From: Spodoptera frugiperda
Lineage: Eukaryota; Arthropoda; Insecta; Lepidoptera; Noctuidae
DNA: 64,000 nt
Direction: 5' to 3'
Assembly (NCBI RefSeq): GCF_023101765.2
Contig: NC_064239.1
Location: 1,612,001 to 1,676,000 of the forward strand
Position numbers and translations under genes: made by a program. Below the pieces are notes generated by a model. It did no database searches, had not been told where the DNA came from, and worked only from the letters and a program-made list of their open reading frames with translations. The stretch's first letter is position 1; each line of letters opens with the position of its first letter. This document shows, in pieces, positions 47,111 through 58,982 of this stretch.

Positions 47111-50100
47111 CATGCAGTCTTCAGCATAGTATTTTTCAGACTTATGATACTTCCAGCCATCTCGCTGACATTGTCACTCCAGTTAGCTAGAGGGCACTCT
47201 ACTTTGCCTAGGCATTCAGTCTCCATTCCAGAATACGTCTCGTCCCACTGGTCATCTATTTTTTAACAACTGTGACACAACACGATTGGCCCCTGTTAAT
47301 ATTTCTGAAAATAATTTGTAAAGAATCTATTCTGACAAGAAATATGTGTGATGCAGTTGGATCAAAGACGAAGAGGGAGGGAGAGTCACAATAAAAAAAC
47401 TTTGACTTTGAATTTGACTTTGAGTTGATATTTGACCTTAGCAGTTTAGATCGCTACTCGTATTACAGTACATGACAAGGGACTTAGGTCCCTCGTCTAC
47501 GCCGACCCTTATACTACATTTTGTATTCTTTAAATTCTATGTACATTCTGGCAGCTTGTTTGCTTCAACATTTAATTCAATCTCATTGGTTGGCGAATTT
47601 TAATATATTTTTACGATTTCATTTTCTAAATTAAATTATTTCGATTCATATTAAGAATATTTTTCGTGAAACTTAAAAACTTGAAAAAGGTATTACTTTT
47701 ATTTTAAAAACATAGAGATAAAAGATTTTAAAGGCATACACTTACAAGCCTTTTAATGTCTGATAAGGACCCAGACAGAGATATTAACCAAACAACGACA
47801 AGACACACATATTAAACAAAACCCTTTCATTTTCAGCCATATTTTGGGTCCCGTGTAATAGAAAGCGAACCATTACTATTTAGTATAGACCACGCATTAT
47901 TATAAACTCAGTGCTATTTCCAGGACTTATGAAAATCTTAAAATGACTTAACATTGAACCTGAGACCTCTTCCTCAACAACTGCAACCACACCACCAAAG
48001 ACATTTTAATGCCTTTAAAAAATAATACTTCTAAGCCATATAATCAGGGAGATTTCATACCCTCTTAACATTTACACATACCATCCTAATTACAAGTTAT
48101 CCTAACAGCTTTGGAAGTCATAAGAAATGTGAGTACACAAGGCACGTTAAGCGAGGATATCTGATTATAATGTAATCCTTAATAACACGTTAGAGGTAAA
48201 TAGCTCGCGATAACAGCGCACACGGCGGTACCAAGCTTGTACTAACATCACGTACCTCATAATGCTCTGGAGTTCGTGGGACATACGGGCTGTAAGAATT
48301 GGTTGTGGATGGAAATTGAATTTAAGATGCAGTATATAAGTAAATATTAGTGTATTTTTATTTTGTCAGAGTTTTATGTGGGATTTTGTAAATTATGAGA
48401 ATCTAAATTGTGTCAATATTTTGTCCTCATATTATTAAAAAAATAATTACAATTTTATTGATTGCATATCTATGAAAAAAAACACACTGGCCGAATTGAG
48501 AACCTCCTCCATTTTGTAAAATCGGTTAATAAACTATGTTTACTTTTACAAACAAAGATCTTGGTGCCACACATCCACCTATTAACAACAATAAATATTA
48601 CTAGTAATAAATATTCAAAGTTTATAACACAGAAGATAGGATAGGATTTCATAATTTAAATAAACATTATCAGATATTACTTAAAAGCAAACCCTCCTAA
48701 CTGCAAAGTGCGGCTCAAAGGACCTAACATTGCCAGCTAATGGTCCTTCAGAACGGTATGTAGGACCAACACCGCTAAGCTAAACTGGGTAACTTTAGCC
48801 ACCATAAAACAGTTTCAAGTGTCAGATAAAGATACATACTGGTTATACGTGAATTTATAAAGGCAGAAGGCCACGTGGCGCCTTCATGAAGCGAACCCAC
48901 ACCTAACATTGTACTTAGTTTGTCTTTGAATTAGTTTCAGCCTCCGTCACTGGTAGGGTTTAGGGAATCGCTTGGAGATATTTTAATGAAGGCCATGTAG
49001 GTAAGATTTAAAAAAAGGTTTAATGAACCCTCTTAGCGCACCCATGCCCACGTTGAGAATGTCCTTCAAGGTTAACAACCTCTTTGGAACCCAAAAAAGG
49101 TTACATGAATATTCAGTTACCATTCCTCGCGGTTACACGTGTAAAAACATCATTGTTTATCATAAAAGCTAAGAGCAAACGCACAGTAAAACACGACGCG
49201 CCAAATAAAATCACATTTATATTATTTCAAAAAGTATAAACCGCACATTCTAAATAACCCTCTAAAATTCAATGCGGCGTGCGGAACCTGAAAAGGGGAA
49301 TAATTCGAAAGTGATTGCGTCGCGGCCAAAAATCATAGGAATAAATTATCTTTATTCGGTTTATGCGAAAGTCACCGCATTCTGTGGAGCTGTGGTGTTG
49401 GCGGCCCGCCAAACAGTGAAAGTTTAGAAGACATTGGCCTACCAAATTTGTTTGTACACGAACGTAGCAAGGGGGCTCGAGCCAAGATTCCGTAGCTGAA
49501 GAAATCGAAAGTAGAATCTATTGTAAACATTCAAAATTTTTATGGCACGGGATTGGACGGGAGCCAGAACTTGTCATATTTTTTGTCAAAGAAAACTGTC
49601 AAAGATATCAGAGATATCTGATATGTTTTCTCCAACTTTTCACATAAGTTATATTCCTAATTTATTATCCACTGACTCCATAATCAAATTATTATAATGT
49701 TAAGATGCGCTGCTGAACATAATTTAAACAACAAACAGGCTCATCAAGCAGGAGAACAATCCCATATCATATTCGAGGCACAACCATTTTTCCCCGCCGC
49801 ATCAGAGGGTTCATTTAACCCGAATTACATAGATCAACTAAGTAGGGCAGTGCCACAATAGCTTAATATACTGATGCCCCAGGGAGAGTGTGGAATGAGA
49901 CATTTATAGAACTAAACTGACACCCATGAATTTACCGACAATGTAGGCGGAGGCGCGGCTCTAAACAGAAGTTACGGTGTTAAGTAACAGCCGCCTTATA
50001 CCTCCGCATTATAGGGTTATACACGCCTTTCTGCGACGCTTTATGTTGGTCATAAAGTCGCTTGTCTGTTCGCATATGCCCACCTTAGCAATGAGATATT

Positions 50101-50235
50101 GGTCTATAAAAACGTTTTTATTTTTGCCGCGTAATTATAAAGGACAGTTTGTGTGGGCTTGGTTTCGTGGTGCGGCTTCCATAATTATTTGTGAATGGGA
50201 TCGATTTGTCATGATCAATGTGTAGAAGTACCTTT
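47111..50235. other. AT-rich spacer
   Basis: No gene is recognised. Small features are a TTTGACTTTGAA-type run at 47400-47424, a palindromic GCCACGTGGC at 48870-48879 and a hairpin at 49605-49624. Confidence 0.5.
49605..49624. repeat. Perfect 8-bp inverted repeat ATATCAGA/TCTGATAT
   Basis: The arms ATATCAGA and TCTGATAT are separated by GATA, and TGTCAAAG direct repeats lie just upstream. No associated RNA or terminator function is apparent. Confidence 0.6.
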
Positions 50236-50386
50236 TTTAAGGAGTGACAATCATTCAATGACTTCTCCTGCTTTGGGCGAAGCGAGAGGGAGTGTCAGAC
50301 TCTTACTGACTAAAAACCACCTCGTTCCTACTCCTGCTTTTCGAACCGTAGCGTCGGTAAACCCGCTAGATAGTCCGCAGCTCCGG
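50236..50386 (-). repeat. Dispersed noctuid repeat (copy 2, opposite to 15282-15380)
   Basis: The reverse complement contains GGAGCTGCGGACTATCTAGC, AGCAGGAGTAGGAACGAGG, TTTTTAGTCAGTAAGAGTCT and CCCTCTCGCTTCGCCC. It is longer than copy 1 and extends further at the GCGAAGCGAGAGGG end. Short frames crossing it are not genes. Confidence 0.7.
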
Positions 50387-50967
50387 AAAAAGTAGTACAC
50401 CTAAACGTATCTTGTAATTATATACTTTAGTGTATTTATTCTCAACTATCACTAATTTCGTAGTATCCACGTTTAAATAAAGGTCGGGTAGGATTAGATT
50501 TACTTCTGACCTTTCGTCGTAGCTATTTCAGTAATATTAAGTTAATATTCTCTAAATACTTGTCGATTTGCGTGTTTTAATAGTTGGACCGTGATCGAGT
50601 GTAGGTGTTTTAGACAAATTAATTCGATTGTTGAACCCACGCTTAAAACACCAGAAACGAATAGGAATTGTAAATTGATCTTGGAATACAATATGCTGCT
50701 ATTTTGGGAAGACAATACAGATAATGGTAGCAATAGTACAAGATCACCTCTATTACGTAGGACTAATTAATATTACTTGTTAAAACTGCATAAAAGGAAG
50801 GAAGAATGGACTGATTTGTTCATGAAGTAAAAGAGCTATTCCAGAATCGTGTACAATTGCGTTCCATTACGTCTCAATGTGAGATATAATGGTTCCCTAC
50901 TTAAAAAATATTTTTTGAAACCCAGTTTATGATAAATTATAAATAAAAGTGCGACTCGCCCTTGCGA
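50387..50967. other. AT-rich spacer
   Basis: Nothing recognised. Confidence 0.6.
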
Positions 50968-51127
50968 GTATTACTGGGCTTTATTTCAGAAGTAGTACGA
51001 AGTCTGGAATTGTACCTATGTATATGGCAATAGTCACCCCTATTACATGGGACTTATAACACAAATGGTAAAAACTGGGTGTGAATTGTACAATGGCATT
51101 TTGTGTCATAATGTCCACCTCTGCCTA
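50968..51127 (+). repeat. SINE copy lacking most of the tRNA head, plus sense
   Basis: It runs from TATTACTGGGCTTTATTTC through AGTCTGGAATTGTACCTATG, GGGACTTATAACACAAATGG and GTGTCATAATGTCCACCTCT to GCCTA. This is the body order seen, in inverse sense, at 61296-61524. The A and B boxes are missing, so this copy cannot be transcribed by polymerase III on its own. Confidence 0.7.
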
Positions 51128-54100
51128 AAAAAGAGTGACATATAGTTAAACATCCAAACACACGTTCATATAATTATAATCAAACTTCTAGAAAACATTA
51201 ATCACTTTAAGTTACACTTATTTTTTAATTCCAACTCCACTCTTGAAGCAAGCATTCGTCCACGATTAAGTTGAAAGTACACTCAGCTTGAAGTGTAAAG
51301 TTAATTACTTGCGTTTCCGTCGTTCCTTCTGGCGACCAAAACAAACAGTTGGATCTGAGAGGTCCAATGTAAATGGCGACCGGCCGGTGGGACTTGAGAG
51401 GGCTACAGACACTCCTTGGTAATGTGTACCTCCCTATGACGTGTACACTGACCGACTTTGACAGGCCTTCGTGTGTTTAGGAGGTTGCGTAAGATCGGCT
51501 TCTCTAGACGTATGCCTGTGGTTCTCTGTGTATGTTTGGTTTAGAACTGTGGAAGGGAGGTAAATACGTAATAAAGATTTCGTTTCATATTGGTTCGTTA
51601 AAACTGTTTGATTAATTGGGTCTTTCATGTGATGACATCTTGATCAAGAAATGGTTCTGGTCCTTCGGTCCAAAAAAAACTTGAAATAAGATACTGCATA
51701 CGAAACTGAAATCACATTTATGATTCAAATATCTGCAAAAATCTACATATATCCCTAAACATCTGTTGTACTTGTAATATCCCAATTGTACAATATTTTC
51801 GTAACAGATTGGTTGCGCGTCCAGATTACGTTATCCCGATTCCGGCAATATTATCGTAACACTCCCGACAATACCCTCCGATTTCTTGTCACAACAAACG
51901 TCAAATAATTCGAGTATCGCTGCGCGCAACACGCGTTTTTGTCACAAGAAAATAAAATTTTCTGTAGCACCGCAAACACATTACACCGTCGAAATGTGTG
52001 TATTGGTGCGCCAGAGATTGTGTACCTATTTATTTTTCGTCCGAGTCCCCCCCCGCTCCAGGCTTCAGGACTTGAGACCCCCTCCGCTCCCCTCACGTGA
52101 CACTCGCATTATTTGCGCGGCCCCCGGCTGTTTGCGCACGTGTGTGAGGGCGCCAAAACATACTACTATATTTATGTGGTCACAGGCTACAATCCAAATT
52201 ATTTATGCTTTTTATATATGGAAATCTCGGCCTTTGTCCCGCCCGTAGTCGCTCGTATTTTTACCCCTAAATTGCTTTTATTCGACGACTGACTTAATAA
52301 TATTTCTGTAATTAAAATCTCGTCCCGAACGTTTTCAACGCGGCGGGGGTGTTATGAGCAATTTATGTGATTTTTTTTGCCAAATGAGTATTTTTAAAAG
52401 CGGCAATTAATCGCCTTGATATTGCGGCAGGTCGCCATGTATTTCGGACTTCCGTAGATTAATTTTGGGGTAAAAACGTCGTTTATTTGTCAAGTTGTGA
52501 ATGTTATCCGGAGTCGTAAACATTGTCACACAAACAAAGCGTAGGCGGTGACAAAACGAATAACACAAACGTTTGTTCATTTGAATTTATACAAATATAG
52601 ATAGAGGAAGGCATTTTAAACATTGTGACTTTTTTGGGAGATTGGTACCTTTTATTCTTATTTCATTAACCTAAAAGATTTCCTATACACAACTACTTAC
52701 ATGAGCCACAAAATATTAATTACATAGGAGTGCGATCGATGGAAGTGGGCAGTGGAATATACCCGGGAGCTCTCACGTCTCATTGATAGCGGATTATCCT
52801 CTAAGATTAGACCACCGCTTGCGACCTCAAACTATTCCGTATGAGGCTCCTTTATTATACGCATACGTATAAGGAGTTAGAAGGCTTTTGATTGGTTCCG
52901 TAAGATAGCATTTTGTGAGAAGGATTATTGTTGAGACTTCTTTTTTAATTTGGGTAATGGTTCAGAAATGGTTTGTGTGTTATTTATTACGATTTTAGTT
53001 TATTACTGAACATTGTGTAACGTCGCATTAGAAATATTAATAATAAGAAAAGTAATTAACATTATGAATAGTCGCCTAATTTCTAAATTAAAATATGTAT
53101 TTAATAACAACGACGACGAAAAAAGAAATATTTTAAGAAAAACAAAATTACATAATTTGCTTTTGACACGACCTCAAACCTCGCCAACGTTAAACATCAA
53201 AAAGCCGTGACACGTGTCAAAACAGAAAAAAAAGCATTCAATTTACTGCCCTACTTACGATTTAAAAAATCGAATCCCCATTAACCACCACTCACAAGCT
53301 TACCAAACCAAAAGAAATTAAAGAGGAAAAAAATCATGAAACACAAACAAAAGAGGGTAAAAACCCTCATCCGTAATATCCTTAACTGGCGTTTGAACGC
53401 GGGGCGTTTCAACCGCACTCAATACTCTTTTGAAAAGGTCTTTACAAGTCCACGGAAACGCGCTCCGGGCCTAAACACGGACAAACACGACTTCTTATAA
53501 TTGAGAGGACCATCAAAAGCTAAACGAAGGAAGCTACCCAAGCGGCGCCTGCAGACGTCATAGAAAACAGAGTAATTTTTAATTAGGTCACTTTGATTAA
53601 TGGAAACGTTAACAATTAACAAGAATCCTTTTAACATCTAATTGTATTATTAATGTGAAAAATATGACATAATAAATATTAAAGCTGTATAATCTATGCA
53701 TCTTTAGGAGTACACCATTTTTCTCGTTCACAACACAAACGTGACTTATCTTGGCGATATCCAGCGCTGCAAGTGTTAAAGCACTTAACCTGAATAGATT
53801 TAGCAATATTAGTGATTCAATGTGACCTCTTACTGCGATAGAGAATATAATCTTCCTGTAAAAGTCCCGCAAATCTCACATAACTGCAAACTCATCTTAC
53901 AAATCTTTTACAACTGCTCTAAGATGGATAAAGTCTCAATCGGGAACTCAATCACTTTATCAATTCTTTCTCTCCATTTAATGTTTCCTGACCGAAATTC
54001 GATCACAGCGCCCGATCTAAAGACTTGCCAACTACGCAGAACATATACCACGTCTTAAATCCATGCACACTTGTTTTCATACACTTATTCTCATCCTAAC

Positions 54101-54727
54101 TAACATGAGTTCTTAAACAATAGTGTTGATATTTTTACAATAATTTGTCCAATATGAGATCTTACGTACATTTCACTAAACTCGTATCACTCTTCTGAAT
54201 AAAAAAGTTACACTTAATTGACTTCTTATTCGAAATAGAAACACAAAAATTTTAAGTTTAAAAAGTTACAAATAAAGCCCTTGGTTGCCTAAAACATGAC
54301 TGCCAAAAATAAATTCTTATCTTCAGTAATAAAACGTGATTCTAATTTTCACAGTACTGAGTTAATCGAGGGAAATACTTCACAGTGTACTTGGCTTAAA
54401 AGAAACATTCTTTCGGTTGTAAAAGTTGAGCGGAGGCGCGGGCCTTGCAATAGTCAGCCCGGAACTGACTGAGAAACTCTTTGAATGACCTGTTACCACA
54501 ATAGACCGTACTTTTCCTTAAAAGTATCTTGCGAAAGTTGTCTTTAGCATTTGGTCGTGTTTAAAATTACTGCTTAAGATGAAGTGGTTTACTAGAATAG
54601 GAATTAAGAAATTATATATTGAAATATGCAAATTATTGCGCTTTCTTTGATCATTATAATTATTATCAGCCATGAGACGTCCACATAGGCCTCCCCTTAG
54701 GCTATTTTATTTTAAAACTAGTGTTTT
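51128..54727. other. Non-coding stretch with a CpG-rich block
   Basis: At 51840-52260 a GC- and CpG-rich block is open on both strands (plus 120 codons at 51886-52248, minus 81 codons at 51851-52096). Neither frame resembles a protein. Dual-strand openness is typical of GC-rich non-coding DNA. The rest is AT-rich with nothing recognised. Confidence 0.45.
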
Positions 54728-54815
54728 GTAGCGGTTTCGCGTTCCCGTGGGATAAAATGTATCCTATCACCCAAGTCAGCTCATACCCTGTATGTATACC
54801 AAACAAACAAACTTT
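54728..54815 (+). repeat. LINE-type tail fragment ending in CAAACAAACAAAC
   Basis: GTAGCGGTTTCGCGTTCCCG, TGGGATAAAATGTATCCTAT and then ACCAAACAAACAAACTTTC form a very common moth repeat end. An internal part of the remembered consensus is missing. Confidence 0.65.
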
Positions 54816-54822
54816 CAGATCT

Positions 54823-54840
54823 CTATATATATATATATTT
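54823..54840. repeat. (TA)n microsatellite
   Basis: TA dinucleotides directly follow the repeat tail at 54728-54815. Confidence 0.8.
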
Positions 54841-54858
54841 ATATATTTTACAATTGTT

Positions 54859-54993
54859 TTTCGTTAGTTTAGCTAAATCTGCTGGACTGATTTGACAGAT
54901 TTTGGTCTTGAATTATTTGTGCAGGCCAGGGAAGGTTTAAAAGGTGAGAAAAAAATGTTGGAGGCAGTACGAAGTTCACCGGGCCAGCTAGTA
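54859..54993 (+). repeat. Dispersed repeat ending GGGCCAGCTAGT, copy 1
   Basis: It shares CTTGAATTATTTGTG, CCAGGGA, AAAAAAATG, TACGAA and CCGGGNCAGCTAG in order with 55893-56029. The ending CAGCTAGT is the usual right end of a common lepidopteran element of uncertain class. Confidence 0.7.
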
Positions 54994-55892
54994 ACAGAAT
55001 AAAACAAAATTGTGAAATACAAACCATTGACACAAAGGAGTACAAACAAACAGACAAACTTTATATTTTATTTCTTAGAAAACTTTAATAGAGTAGGGAA
55101 CTTCACACTTCGGTCTAAAGAGGTCAGGCAGTAAGGGAACTTAATACTTCAGATATAGACTTACATTAATATTTTATACCATTCCTTTTTAACTATCCTA
55201 TGAACAAAATATATCGTCGTGATTATTAAGTATGGAAGAGCCATGCTTCGGCAGGAATGGGCCGGATTGATCTGAGTGATACCACGGCCTCACAGAAAAC
55301 CAGACGTGAAACCACGCTTGCATTATGTTTTGTTGTGTGAGTGAGGTTAGTGGGGGTCCAATTACCCCCTTCCTAAACCTTGATTCCCCAACAACCTTTA
55401 AATTACTAACCCCCAAAAGACTGATTCAAATGTTTCAGTTTTATAAAAATGAACATCTGCCCGATCTCTATGAATATAATTGAATAGTGTGGTCTTTTAA
55501 TCACGCACATGGTACAAGAAGAGAAAGAAATAGCATATTATTCCACTGTATAAAGTACATAAGATCGTTTTTCCTATAACTATGGTGGAAGCCAGGCATT
55601 CTGCCAAGCTCCCGAACAATGTTTCCGTCGCCACTCAGCTAATGGAGAAATATTGTACCTAATTGCCATTCTAAAACTGTAGTAAGATCGGATTAAAGTG
55701 CCTGTTAGTGGGTGTAAAATTATTTGAAACAGAACTTGGATAGAGCTGTTATTACCTACCAGTTAGTTGCTTTTAAAGTTACTTGTTGTGAATATAAGTT
55801 AAAAATAATAGTTTTTTTTTCTGAAATACGCAGTATATTAATGCAGTAGTTGTTAAAATATAATATGGAACTATACATAAAAATCAATTGCT
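54994..55892. other. Spacer between two related repeat copies
   Basis: No gene is recognised. AGTAGGGAACTT...ACTTC (55092) and AGTAAGGGAACTT...ACTTC (55130) form a short imperfect direct repeat of about 38-bp period. Confidence 0.5.
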
Positions 55893-56029
55893 ATTCGTTA
55901 GTGTCGCTAAAACTCGAGAACAGTTGAACCGATTTGTGTAATTTGGCCTTGAATTATTTGTGGAAGTCCAGGGAGGTATAGGTGGAAAAAAATGGCTGAG
56001 GCGTTACGAAATTTTCCGGGTCAGCTAGA
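55893..56029 (+). repeat. Dispersed repeat ending GGGTCAGCTAG, copy 2
   Basis: This is a second copy of the element at 54859-54993, in the same orientation about 1.03 kb downstream. It starts TTCGTTAGTGTCGCTAAAAC and ends TTTTCCGGGTCAGCTAG. The two copies differ at many positions, so any local duplication is old. Confidence 0.7.
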
Positions 56030-57555
56030 CTGATATAAAAATTAATTTATTATAGGACTTTTCAGTTAGTCAAGATTACCAAATAAAGCAGCAGCAAGAT
56101 GTTTAAAGATACACTACTTAATGATGAATGACTAACTTATATTTATCCCATTCAGGGATTGCATTAAAAACCTTTACCTGGCTACCGACCAGGCAGGAAA
56201 TATAGACAAAGAAACTAACCACCCATTATAACGAGAGTAGTAAGACAAGCTGTCCAGTCCATTCTCTGCCCCATTGTACCTACACCGCGCTGGAACAATA
56301 TCACCTCGGTAGGAAAGTGTCACGATCGAACACCGCCACATTAGCGCTCAGCGGCAATTTTTAATAACGCGATTTGCCCTAATGGACACTCTTAATGGCC
56401 AAATGAATATTTAAAAGTGAATGCCATCAAATTTAAATGTTATAAAATTAATTCAACGGATATCCTTCGTACATTTATTGGTTTTCACGATAACCCAATC
56501 GTTAAGGTGATATTATCTGTGATTATTAATAATATTCGTCGGTTACATTTATTCTTGGTATGGTGTATATTTTTTAAATGAATCTAATTTATAGACACTG
56601 AATTTGTCACTTTACTTGATTGTAACTGTAATTAAATTAAAATATGGTAATAGTGTAATTTTTTGAATTGTCGTGAGACATACTAAATTAACTAAAAGAC
56701 ACGGTTTAATCGCGTACATGAATGTTTTTGTTATAAGGTGTTTTTTATTTATTAAAACGTTTGTAAGGACCTACAGTTTTGGTAAGATGAAAATCTAACA
56801 AACGAATTAGCCCTGAAAGCGTAGTAAACAACGAAACAGAGATCTCTCACATTCATAGTATACGTAGACACGTACACAAATAATAATTTCCATCAACTTC
56901 AGAAGTAGCGGTACACGAGTATATTACTAGGGATACCTACACGTTGTTTAGCAAGTAATTACCACGACAAGCAGAACAAGCCTACTACGTTGTTATAATT
57001 CACTTAAATCCATAGTACACACAGCCTTGATTGTGTTAGCAGCGCTGACGGAGGAACTACCTTCAACTAAATTGTTATCGGAAACAAGTTTGTACCGCAC
57101 TCCAGTAGGAAACTAAAGAAAACTATACTCGGCATATCTGGTGGGCATTCGCTGGCCACTCATTAATAGTAAAAAGCAACCGCAGCCCGCCGCGGCCGCC
57201 CGAGTCGACAGCGAATGAAATGGGTAATAAAAGTAATAAAGTGTATTGTTTGCCAGTAGATCGATAGCCAAAGACCCATTTAATTAATGACCAATCTCCC
57301 GAGACTCACCGGCACTTACACTAATTAATTAAAGTCTGCTGCAAACGGAGTAATAAAGTGAAGTCTCATGTTTGCTTTCATTGTTTTAAAAGAAAGGCTT
57401 TTTCCTTCGCACAGATCTTCGCTTCGTGTCAATGTTATTAGGCGCACGGATGAAATTTCCCTATATATTGACGCTTGACGCAATCAAGGAGATTCGATTG
57501 AAGACAAGATTGAGCTGCCGCTCGGGAGATTAGATGGAGCACCTATCACTTAACG

Positions 57556-57575
57556 CCGGCCGATCACCTGGCCGG
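57556..57575. repeat. Inverted repeat CCGGCC-N8-GGCCGG
   Basis: Perfect 6-bp GC-only arms enclose GATCACCT. It lies 8 bp upstream of a Pho/YY1-like motif. Confidence 0.6.
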
Positions 57576-57582
57576 ATCCCCG

Positions 57583-57593
57583 AAAATGGCGGC
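57583..57593 (+). promoter_or_regulatory. Pho/YY1-like motif AAAATGGCGGC
   Basis: It matches the classical YY1 site (AAGATGGCGGC) at 10 of 11 positions and contains the GCCAT core of Drosophila Pleiohomeotic on the other strand. A cluster of CGAT words and homeodomain-type sites lies nearby. Whether it acts in a Polycomb element or promoter cannot be told. Confidence 0.3.
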
Positions 57594-58845
57594 GTTTAAA
57601 AACTGGAATCCACTTTGTGATCCGAATGCGATGAGTCGTATCGATTGTGTTTACTCGACTGACTCGATTACTCGGATCGATTTGCTTATAGCACTCGATT
57701 TAATAGCATAATCATGTTTGGAATATTATTACGCGTTGTTTATTATTCGTATTTTAGTTGGGAAGTTTTCGAATCTCATTATTAGGCAAGTTGTGCTGCG
57801 ATGGCGGAGTTTGTTTTTCTTCATAATTGAAATTGATTAATAGGTCAGTAAAATAAACAAGCTATTCAGAGTGTAGGGAACTTTGTTACTTCAACTTTAC
57901 TATGGGCTTAGTACATGAATTACTTTGCAGCTCTTTGTCTCATAAGATTTGTTGTGCACGAAGGAGTTTATGATCATCATAATTATATTTGGAAGATACT
58001 TACAGTTTGTCACATCTAAGATTTATATACTGTTTGTATAATATATAGAAAATATCGTTTCATTTTATACATTTAGTATTGACCAACTGTACCAATTGTC
58101 ATAGGTACATACTCAGCATTATATCACAAGAATTTATTACACAAGAACCAACATATTCGTACATGTTTTAAAAAAACACACACAGAAAACAGTGAATACA
58201 TAAAATAGTAACATTTGAGTTCAATGAAAGGCAATATTTTGTGCCACCTTTGATGTTGGCTTATTTAAACAGAGGGGTCTCTTTGCCTTTATTGCGGCAC
58301 TCCAAATGTTTTTCCTTTCGATATATTATGTAAAAAATATTACTCCTCATATATTTCTTTGTAAAAACAAGTCGTTTAATAATAAATGAGTTTTAGCATC
58401 AAGTGTACTTCAATGGTTTCTTGGCGTTTTCTGTTAATGAAGCCCGTGGAAGGTTTCCTCTCAAACTAGACCCCAATTAATGTTTTGAAGAAAATTTCTC
58501 TTAGATTTGTTTGGGGTTGCTTGTAGAATATTTCTAACTAGGATTTTTAATATTTGGTCTATTTGATAAACCGAACTAAATTGATGAAATGTGAAAACTA
58601 CCCAAAAACTTAGTTTTAGATTTATATTAATCATCGTTATTGATAGTAATTTAATTATGGTTTCAACTTTCAAAATAACTACCTACGCTTATTATTACTC
58701 CTGCTTCCAGCTAATCTTTATCTAAGCACATCAACAAAACTAGAGTATCTATTTGTAATATTAAAATAACTGCTTTTTACAACATATGATGCACACATTA
58801 AAATAACATTTTTTAATTTTTGTCAGTCTGTTATTTTGTTCTGGC

Positions 58846-58982
58846 TATTCTCTAAAATGGCTGTACCGATTTTGACGTGACTTTTATCGGCAAACAGCTG
58901 AATTACTAAGAAAGAACTTCAACAAGTTTATTAGTCACAAAGTCCGCAATCCACAGGAGAAAAACCACAGGCATCATCTAGT
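58846..58982 (+). repeat. Dispersed repeat 3' end (…ATCTAGT)
   Basis: The run of similarities ATGGCTGTACCGATTTTGAC, ACAGCTGAATTACTAAGAAA and GGCATCATCTAGT matches the remembered end of a common moth element (GAACCGATTTTGACG, GCGGGCAACAGCTAGT). The copy is old and degenerate. Confidence 0.55.

Larger units (their letters stand above)
56030..58845. other. Non-coding stretch containing a motif-dense, repeat-poor block
   Basis: The block at about 57160-57710 is GC-richer and free of recognised repeats. It holds TTAATTAATGA and CTAATTAATTAAAG homeodomain-type sites, a hairpin CCGGCC-N8-GGCCGG (57556-57575), a Pho/YY1-like AAAATGGCGGC (57583-57593) and five CGA-type words (57639-57697). The remaining DNA is AT-rich with nothing recognised. 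Confidence 0.45.

Noticed and set aside
51851..52248. Overlapping open frames on both strands in a GC-rich block
   Set aside because: GC-rich DNA has few stop codons, which opens both strands at once. Neither protein resembles anything known.
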